Assembly: GCA_026770615.1 (NCBI GenBank)
Contig: MU631341.1
Coordinates: forward strand, 310,163-332,790
DNA: 22,628 nucleotides
Origin: Pavlovales sp. CCMP2436
Lineage: Eukaryota; Haptophyta; Pavlovophyceae; Pavlovales
Direction of reading: 5' to 3'
The notes under the pieces were generated by a model. That model had not been told where the DNA came from and made no database searches. It worked only from the letters and a program-made list of their open reading frames with translations. The first letter of the stretch is position 1, and the number at the start of each line of letters is the position of its first letter. Both the position numbers and the translations under genes were made by a program. Below are positions 17,312 to 22,628 of the stretch, piece after piece.

Positions 17312-17734
17312 ATGTTAGCATTCGTACGTGCACAGATGCGTGGACGGATGTATGGGTGCTCGAGGGCATCCACTGATGAGTACCCGTTGGTACTCACATG
17401 GGGTTTTACTGTATAGTTATCCTTTCCCCATTGCGACGATACACTACCGGTCGGCGGCATACGTCGGTGGGATTAAGGGACGCCCTTAACCCAACGGTCG
17501 AAGAGGACTCGAAGAGTCCAGGAACAGTGTGCTCCGGCAATACTGGAGTTTTAGGCCAAAGCGGTCCTTAAACTCCTGTTACGTTTAAGATACTCGTCTC
17601 TGGTTGAGACACTCCATTAAAATCTAGAGATCCCGAGTAAGGCTGACGCGAGTGGTCCACGCTTGGACTAGTGCGTCCAACCGTAACTGGCCCGTTGTGA
17701 CTTCTCCTAGCCGAGGAGAGAAATCCTCTCATTG
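17312..17734 (+). repeat. 423-nt hairpin-rich dispersed repeat, copy 2
   Basis: Partner of 471-893, same orientation. The CGTT-loop stem at 17378-17395 carries the compensatory A-T pair. The ATG that ends copy 1 reads ATTG here. It sits immediately before the polypyrimidine tract and acceptor of the WD40 fragment, where an upstream exon would be expected. Confidence 0.7.
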
Positions 17735-17778
17735 CTCACCTGTCCCCACTCAATTTTCTTTTCTTGTCTTTTTTCTAG

Positions 17779-18469
17779 TGTGGTGCGCTTTGTTCTCGTC
17801 GTCGCAGCGGGAGCCACCGCGCACGGCCTCACCCCGCTGGCCGCTTCTAGCAGCGCGCTCACCGGCGATCTCCTCCTCTCTCTCAGCGCAGACCAGCAGC
17901 TGCGGTGGTGGGACACGAGAGACGGGCTCTTCAGCGCGCTCGGACACGCAAGCGCGCCGATGGCATTTGGCGCGACGATCTGCCGGGGCGCGGAGGGTGG
18001 GCAGCTGCTGCTGACCGGAGGGGAGGACGGCTGCCTCTACGAGTGACACTTGCCCTCGCTCGCACCGCGGGCAAGGCTCGCTGGGCACACGCAGGTCCGC
18101 TTAAAAAAAAATAAAAAAAAATCTCCCCTCCTCCACCCTGTTCTGCCCTTGCCTTTCCCCGCTCACATACCTGTCGCCCTCCTTCCCGCCCCTCTCCCTC
18201 CCTCTCTCTTATCCAACACACTCCCACCTGCATTTTTACAGGCCGTTTGCGCCGTCGCGTCGGCCGACGGCGGACTGACTGGAGTAACCGCAGCCGTGGA
18301 CGGCACGATCCGCCTGTGGGACGTTCAGACGGGGGAGTGCCTCGCGACGCTTGAGCACGAGGGGGCAAGCAGCATGGTTACCTCGGCGCTGTCCAACCGG
18401 ATCTTCGTCGGGTCTGTATACGGGTGCGTGACCGTCATCGAACCGCTGGCCAAAGGGAGAGCTTACTAA
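17779..18469 (+). pseudogene. WD40-repeat protein fragment, two exons, premature TGA
   Basis: Exon a starts after a pyrimidine tract and TAG at 17776-17778, and runs to 18094; exon b is 18242-18469 (TAA 18467). The intron (147 nt) has GT and a pyrimidine-rich TTTTTACAG end and joins in phase 0. WD40 words are SADQQLRWWDTRDG, LLTGGEDGCLYE and VDGTIRLWDVQTGECLATLE. TGA at 18044-18046 sits where the conserved Trp of the WD dipeptide-type strand is expected, after LYE and before HLPSLAPRARLAGHTQ. The 5' part of the gene is absent, replaced by the hairpin repeat. WD40 propellers are protein-binding scaffolds; this could derive from a NACHT-WD40 gene, but that is inference. Confidence 0.7.
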
Positions 18470-18504
18470 CTAGTTAATTAACTAGTTAATTAACTATCCT
18501 TTTC

Positions 18505-18847
18505 TTTTTTTTAAACTACGACTTACTTACTATAGAAAAGGGCAGCAGGCAGTGGGTTGCAGACATTCTGTCTCAGAAGTGATCGACTCCGAGCGTGTAG
18601 GCGCGACGACATTCAGTCACCCAGGCGGCATGTAATCACCCAGGCGGCATATTTAGGCGCCGATCCCAAACCGTGTCTCCCTGCGGAGGTGGTACGCGCC
18701 CTCAGCCCACTCGTCGGGGTTGCCGTCGTCGTCGCTGTCAGTGCGTGTGCCGCCGCCGTTGCCGGTGCCGGTGCGCTCCAATCGCGCGCGCGCTATGATG
18801 ACCTTCGCGTGCCCTCGAAGTGCGCACATGCCGATCTCCTGTCTCAT
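18505..18847 (-). repeat. 343-bp A-tailed repeat, copy 2, with 64-codon ORF
   Basis: About 98% identical by eye to 13005-13352. The minus-strand frame (18847-18653) keeps its start and stop; differences within it are three silent changes, one Trp/Arg change and an in-frame 6-bp deletion. It ends in an A run on the minus strand (T run at 18504-18512), directly after the WD40 fragment and a TTAATTAACTAG tandem. Confidence 0.8.
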
Positions 18848-19028
18848 TCCTTTCCTTCAGATTAAAAGTTCCAAACTTTGCTGTAGCCGTAGGGATGCCA
18901 TGAGATACATCTGATTTGGTGTGTCACTTCCCATCAGCCATCTACCGCTTTTGGCTGCTGGGTGAGGTGCACCCGCGCGAGCGCAGCAGCACCCGGCTGC
19001 GGCTGTGTGCCGTGCTGCGACCGAGGCA

Positions 19029-19334
19029 TCACGGCGCGCAAGCATCCGAGCTTCGACGCAGCCGCTTCAGCTGCCTGCCCGGCGGCGGGGGCGTCGCAGC
19101 CTCGTGCCGCCCACGCTCCGCACTCAGGACCTCGGCCGCGGCCTCGAGGCCTCGTGCCGCAGCCTTGAGGCCTCGTGCCGCCGCCGCCGCCGCCGACGCC
19201 GTCGCTGCTGCTGTCGTCGGCGGGGCCTCGCGGCCTCGTGCCCGCTTCGCGCTCGGGGCCTCGACCGCAGCCTTGAGGCGTGCGTTCTCCGCGCGCAGTT
19301 GGCCTACGAGCGCGCGCAGCTCGTCCGCGCTCAT
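19029..19334 (-). CDS. Coiled-coil, Ala-rich protein segment, 101 residues
   Basis: ATG at 19334, stop at 19029. The start is a short coiled coil (ADELRALVGQLRAENARLKA), followed by an Ala/Arg-rich low-complexity part and a basic tail (GRQLKRLRRSSDACAP). The frame is open further upstream with DIADDIDWSSAGPG, which would follow the membrane-protein frame 19411-19812 after a one-base shift, so both may be parts of one gene. Function unknown. Confidence 0.4.
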   Translation of the reverse strand: MSADELRALVGQLRAENARLKAAVEAPSAKRARGREAPPTTAAATASAAAAAARGLKAAARGLEAAAEVLSAERGRHEAATPPPPGRQLKRLRRSSDACAP

Positions 19335-19410
19335 CGACTCGAGCGGGCGCTCGGGCTCGAGGGCGTCGTTCGTGCCAGCGCCCGGCCCCGCGCTGGACCA
19401 GTCGATGTCG

Positions 19411-19812
19411 TCAGCAATGTCGAGCGGACATGTGGTAGTTCTCGCGCGGTCCGCTGATGAAGAGCGTGGAGCACAGGGCGAGGCCGCTCGCGAAGAAAGG
19501 CACGAGCAGCGCGAACACGATCACGCGCCCGATGCGCATGTGCGTCGCCGTGCCCTTTGGGCCGACTGCGAGGAGCGCGAGGAAAGGTAACAGGATGGCG
19601 TCAACGACGCCGTGCGCGGAGAGCAGAACGTAGCGCACGGGGCCCAAGGTGGCGTGGCGCGCGAGGAACGTGCGGTGTGGGTAAGCGGGCGTCGGCCCGC
19701 CTGCCTGCCCGCCGGCGTGCCAATATCCGGCGCCCGCCGTCGCGCTGGAGCCGATGCCAGCCGGCAGAGCGTGCGCGAAAGTGGTGGGTGACGGTGTTTG
19801 GTTACGGACAAA
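19411..19812 (-). CDS. Two-TM membrane protein fragment, 5' incomplete
   Basis: Minus-strand frame open from 19812 to TGA 19411-19413 without a convincing ATG, so it is probably an internal exon whose upstream acceptor is not certain. The sequence has a soluble Gly-rich lead (ATAGAGYWHAGGQAGGP), then HRTFLARHATLGPVRYVLL, a hydrophobic segment (VVDAILLPFLALLAVG), a short loop and a second one (RVIVFALLVPFFASGLAL). It ends ENYHMSARHC; a +1 change near there would continue into DIADDIDWSS and the coiled coil at 19029-19334. I do not recognise the family. Confidence 0.45.
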   Translation of the reverse strand, partial: FVRNQTPSPTTFAHALPAGIGSSATAGAGYWHAGGQAGGPTPAYPHRTFLARHATLGPVRYVLLSAHGVVDAILLPFLALLAVGPKGTATHMRIGRVIVFALLVPFFASGLALCSTLFISGPRENYHMSARHC

Positions 19813-20231
19813 TCAGGGGGGTGCGTTTTCTGGTCACAGGTTTGGATTTTGGATTTTTGATTTTGAGTTCGCGGTCAAATCTTTTAGAAAAAACGCAGAA
19901 AGCGTGCGTTTATCTATGGCGGAACGCTCTCTCGGCCGTCAGCCCCACGCGGCCCCGCACTGCCCGCTGGGCGCCCGAGAGGCCGCCAAAGGCAGATCTC
20001 TCGGTGTACATCGACATCGTACCTCATGGGCATCATGTCGCTCGCTCCTCCTTGTCCTAGCTGCCGCATCGCGGCCCACGCATGCGATGCGGCCGTCTTC
20101 ACGCGAGGACGCGGCGAACTTTGCGACTGCGCACCGACATCGAGGTGCATACCTCGTTCGTTGTGGCACCTCGCCCGCCCGCCCGCCTCCGCGTGTAGGC
20201 GGCGTGTAGCCACGATGTACTGCGTGCTCGC
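19813..20231. other. No supported gene
   Basis: Mixed composition with a short AT-rich part at 19840-19910 and otherwise GC-rich sequence. Open frames are Arg/Pro-rich shadows. The upstream exons of the minus-strand membrane protein might lie here but I cannot locate splice sites. Confidence 0.35.
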
Positions 20232-20700
20232 GTGGTGGCGCTGACACGGTGGTACACCACCACCATGCCACACCGCGCACCATCTCTAGCGAGCGTCCAG
20301 GCATGTTCAAGGCTGCTCACGCTTCGCACATACCTTCACCAATGCCCAGGTCAACAGCTCCCCCAACGCGAACACGTGGCAGTCCATTGGAGCAGACTAC
20401 CACGCTGTGTCCCATACATGCACACGCTGGAGCGCGCGCTGGTCGGCGCGCCCCGTGGCAATAAGTCAGTAGGAACCACCCAGTTCACGCAGTTCTGGTC
20501 CGACTGCGACAAAAATTGGATCTGCGCGCGCCCCGTGGAGCTGGCCACGCGCAGATGTAGTTGTCGTTTGAATACCCTTGATTACACGGCAGTTATCTGG
20601 TCTCTTTTAAACCTGGGATATCAAACCGCACCCCCCTGTAGGGGGGGCACACCCTTCTACCTCTCACGGACGCAACTCACAGGCACTGGTCGGCAGCGCG
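20232..20700 (+). other. Possible coding remnant in two frames
   Basis: One frame near 20320-20400 reads TFTNAQVNSSPNANTWQSIG and another from about 20420 reads HTLERALVGAPRGNKSVG and FTQFWSDCDKNWICARPVE. Together they look like one protein with a frameshift near 20415. No family recognised. A G-run hairpin (CCCCCCTGTAGGGGGGG) lies at about 20632-20649. Confidence 0.25.
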
Positions 20701-20812
20701 TTCAGCCCGCGCTCGAGCTAGCGACCGGAGAAGCGAACGCGGCCATGATGGCGGCTGCAGTGCCGCTTGCCGTCAAAGTTCGCACGAGACGCTCGCTAGA
20801 CAACTTGTCGAT

Positions 20813-21190
20813 GTGCCTACTTGTCTGTCTGCTGAGCGCCCCGGTCTTGTCTGTCTGTCCATCGCGAACCCCTATCGCGCCCCCACGAGGGCCGAGCCGC
20901 TGCGTGCATGCCTGCCAACCGGCATCTCCGAGTGCCCTCGCAAAACCGTTCTCTTCGATCTGATGAAGGGGCGCACCGTGCGCTGGGGGGGGCTCGATAC
21001 GAAAGTAAAGAAGCACGTGCTCGTGGATGAAGTGGGGGTGGCAGAGCACTGGGGCCGTGACCAGGTGACCGGTCAGCCAATCGACATGCGCTGGCTGCTG
21101 CCGCTGGACGAGAAGATTGGCGTCCACCACTTAGCTCGCACGCTCGGTTTGCGCACATCCGAGAACTATGTCTGCACGACTAACCCTTAG
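20813..21190 (+). CDS. Hypothetical protein, convergent with ubiquitin-fusion gene
   Basis: Frame open to TAG 21188-21190. The last 80 residues have a balanced composition ([56 protein letters not shown]). The N-terminal part is Arg/Pro/Cys-rich and probably not translated; an exon starting near 20930 is possible. It overlaps the stop of the minus-strand ubiquitin gene by 11 bp. No domain recognised. Confidence 0.3.
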   Translation: MPTCLSAERPGLVCLSIANPYRAPTRAEPLRACLPTGISECPRKTVLFDLMKGRTVRWGGLDTKVKKHVLVDEVGVAEHWGRDQVTGQPIDMRWLLPLDEKIGVHHLARTLGLRTSENYVCTTNP

Positions 21191-22121
21191 CGCGCATGCC
21201 CTTGGTGACCTTGTAATCGTATCGGCCATAGGTCTCGTGGTACATGCCGCCGCGCAGGTAAAGCGCAAGGTGCATCGTCGACTCGTTGATAATATTATAG
21301 TCGGAGGGCGTGCGATTGTCCTCGAGCTGCTTGCCCGCGAAGATGAGGCGCTGCTGGTCGGACTGGATGCCCTCCCTATCATAGATCGTGGCTTTGATGG
21401 CACTGATCAGCGTGGAAGGTTCGATTCTGAAGCAGATCGTATTGCCGGTGAGCGTCTTGACGAAGATTTGTATGCCGCGGCCGGGCCCGACAGAGCAAAT
21501 CGGACGCCGCATGCTGGAGGTGAGCACAGCCCCCTTGGTCACCCCGTACGAGGCCAGCGTCTTGCTCCCATCGGCAAGGAACGTGCCGCCAAGCGCGAGC
21601 TGCTGCAGGTGGAGCGAGAGATTCTGCGCTCGCAGCGTCTTCCGCAGCGGATCGCACTTCCACAGCTCGGCCTCGAGCATGTCCACAGTCGCCTGCAGCG
21701 AGACGCGGAGCTCACGCTCGGCGCCCTCAAAGCCGATCGCGACAAGCGCCGTAGGCTTCTCGAGCATCGCAACTTCGCAGACGTCAGACTGCGCAAGGTC
21801 CTCACCCGACGCGCCCCACATTCTGACGAGGCAGCTGCCGCCCTCTTCAGCGTTGTCGCGCAGCTCGAAGCTGAACTGTGTGTGCGAATGGCGCCACTCT
21901 GCGATGTGCTCGAAGATGGACGCGCTGGGCACCGAGACCAGCGCTTTGTGTGTGGCGATCACTTTGAGTCTGTGCACATCGATGCCGGAGCGCTTCGCCA
22001 CGCTATCGAGTGCAGCCTCCCGCGAGACAGGCCCGCTATTACTGAGGTCGAACTGCTTCGCGGCGCGGCGGGCCGCCTCGTCGTTGCCCCCCTCCAGAGT
22101 GAGCAGGATCCTGACGGGCAT
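21180..22121 (-). CDS. Ubiquitin-like fusion protein, 313 residues
   Basis: The start at 22121 gives [12 protein letters not shown]; 34 upstream codons in frame are charged low complexity and I exclude them. Residues 217-292 align one-to-one with the 76 residues of ubiquitin ([35 protein letters not shown]). Positions equivalent to K6, K27, K48, L8 and I44 are kept; K11, K29, K33, K63, V70 and R72 are changed to N, T, R, N, A and Y. A second, diverged beta-grasp domain seems present at about 124-205 ([31 protein letters not shown]). Residues 1-110 are unassigned. After Gly-Gly come 21 residues ([12 protein letters not shown]...), so maturation by a deubiquitinase would be needed to expose the glycine. 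No intron seen. Role: probably a ubiquitin-domain adaptor or fusion protein. Confidence 0.8.
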   Translation of the reverse strand: MPVRILLTLEGGNDEAARRAAKQFDLSNSGPVSREAALDSVAKRSGIDVHRLKVIATHKALVSVPSASIFEHIAEWRHSHTQFSFELRDNAEEGGSCLVRMWGASGEDLAQSDVCEVAMLEKPTALVAIGFEGAERELRVSLQATVDMLEAELWKCDPLRKTLRAQNLSLHLQQLALGGTFLADGSKTLASYGVTKGAVLTSSMRRPICSVGPGRGIQIFVKTLTGNTICFRIEPSTLISAIKATIYDREGIQSDQQRLIFAGKQLEDNRTPSDYNIINESTMHLALYLRGGMYHETYGRYDYKVTKGMRAKG

Positions 22122-22415
22122 CTCGCGAGCAAGGCACGCTCGACGGAGGCTTCCCTCCTCCCTCTCCCTCTCCTCTCTGTTGTGCAAGGTACAGTTGCCC
22201 AACTGGGGGTGGGTCACCATCACCGGTTTTTTGTCTCAGGATGCCCCGGGCATCACCGTCGGGCTCCGTCGGGCTCCGTGCCCCAGGTGCGGACTATCAC
22301 CCCACTTCACGCCGGGGAAGCAGTTAATAACTAGTATGCAGCTTTATTTAATAAACTAATAACAGTCGGAAGGGTGAACCGATTTTGTTCGGTTGTGCTG
22401 TCGCAAAAGATGCCC
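22122..22415. other. Upstream region of ubiquitin-fusion gene
   Basis: It holds the 5' flank of the minus-strand gene, including a pyrimidine-rich stretch at 22145-22180 (purine-rich on the coding strand). No other gene seen. Confidence 0.4.
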
Positions 22416-22533
22416 TCCGGGGGCCCTCCGGGGGCCCTCCCAGGGGGCCCCTACCCGGGGGGAGTGGTCTTGACAGACGGTCGTCCTGCCCGGACAGGGT
22501 GGTCTTGACAAACAGTCATCCCGCCCGGACACC
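22416..22533 (+). repeat. GC-rich tandem repeats at right edge
   Basis: Three imperfect copies of CCCTCCGGGGGC lie at about 22420-22450, followed by two 35-bp units starting at 22464 and 22499 (GTGGTCTTGACA...GCCCGGACA). From 22534 to the end I see nothing recognisable. Confidence 0.7.
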
Positions 22534-22628
22534 GCCGTGGCGCACAATCGACTGAAGTACCCCGCTGCGCATGCGGAGCAACTTCAGATGTCGGCTCGCG
22601 TTCGGGTGCGGCCGGGGGCTCCCGGGCA

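Noticed and set aside
18044..18046. TGA read as Trp in host nuclear genes.
   Set aside because: Host exons use TGG freely for Trp and the NACHT gene ends in TGA; a nonsense change is simpler.
20702..21130. Minus-strand frame of 142 codons.
   Set aside because: It overlaps the more balanced plus-strand frame and has antisense-type composition; neither is certain, but plus is preferred.
22420..22533. Possible CRISPR-like array at the right edge.
   Set aside because: Only two 35-bp units without distinct spacers, in a eukaryotic context; it is a simple tandem repeat.

Overview
The window looks like nuclear DNA of a GC-rich unicellular eukaryote, probably a microalga or related protist. The evidence is GT-AG introns, a STAND NTPase of the NACHT/DUF4062 kind, a ubiquitin-domain protein, WD40 exons, many microsatellites and several small non-autonomous transposons. 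I cannot name the lineage; a haptophyte-like alga is a guess from composition and gene style only.

Layout. 1-2170: a partial AT-rich reading frame at the left edge, a 423-nt hairpin-rich repeat (copy 1), remnants of a GC-rich open frame and a diverged tandem repeat. 2175-6057 (minus): a four-exon gene for a DUF4062-NACHT-winged-helix protein of about 1049 residues; each intron holds a different microsatellite, and a 44-bp tandem repeat lies directly upstream of the start codon. About 6340-13000: an AT-rich island of foreign character. It carries small viral-type ORFs, the first half of a gene resembling a double-jelly-roll major capsid protein of the polinton-like virus/virophage kind, and a long multi-domain gene with LamG/concanavalin-like repeats. 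Several of its genes are broken by frameshifts or stops, so I read it as a decaying, truncated endogenous virus. Its left side is decorated with a 21-bp-TIR element, a 25-bp inverted repeat and a hairpin.

13000-17300: a transposon graveyard. It has an A-tailed 348-bp repeat (copy 1), a nearly perfect foldback element, a TA-flanked TIR element, a second TIR element containing a Tc1/mariner-type transposase helix-turn-helix, a (CT)29 tract, an 87-bp direct repeat and a 27-bp inverted repeat. 17312-18850: copy 2 of the hairpin-rich repeat, a two-exon WD40 fragment with a stop in place of a conserved Trp, then copy 2 of the A-tailed repeat. 19029-19812 (minus): a two-TM membrane-protein fragment followed by an acidic/coiled-coil Ala-rich frame. 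20230-21190: weak coding signals. 21180-22121 (minus): a 313-residue protein ending in a ubiquitin-like domain with an intact Gly-Gly and a 21-residue extension. The window ends in GC-rich tandem repeats.

How it fits together. The host genes (STAND sensor, WD40 fragment, ubiquitin-fusion) are of kinds used in signalling or intracellular defence, but nothing here shows that they act together. The viral island lacks visible replication, integrase or ATPase genes and is not an intact virus. The most notable items are the viral island with its capsid/LamG pair, the hairpin repeat with compensatory changes, and the repeat pair whose small ORF shows mostly synonymous differences.
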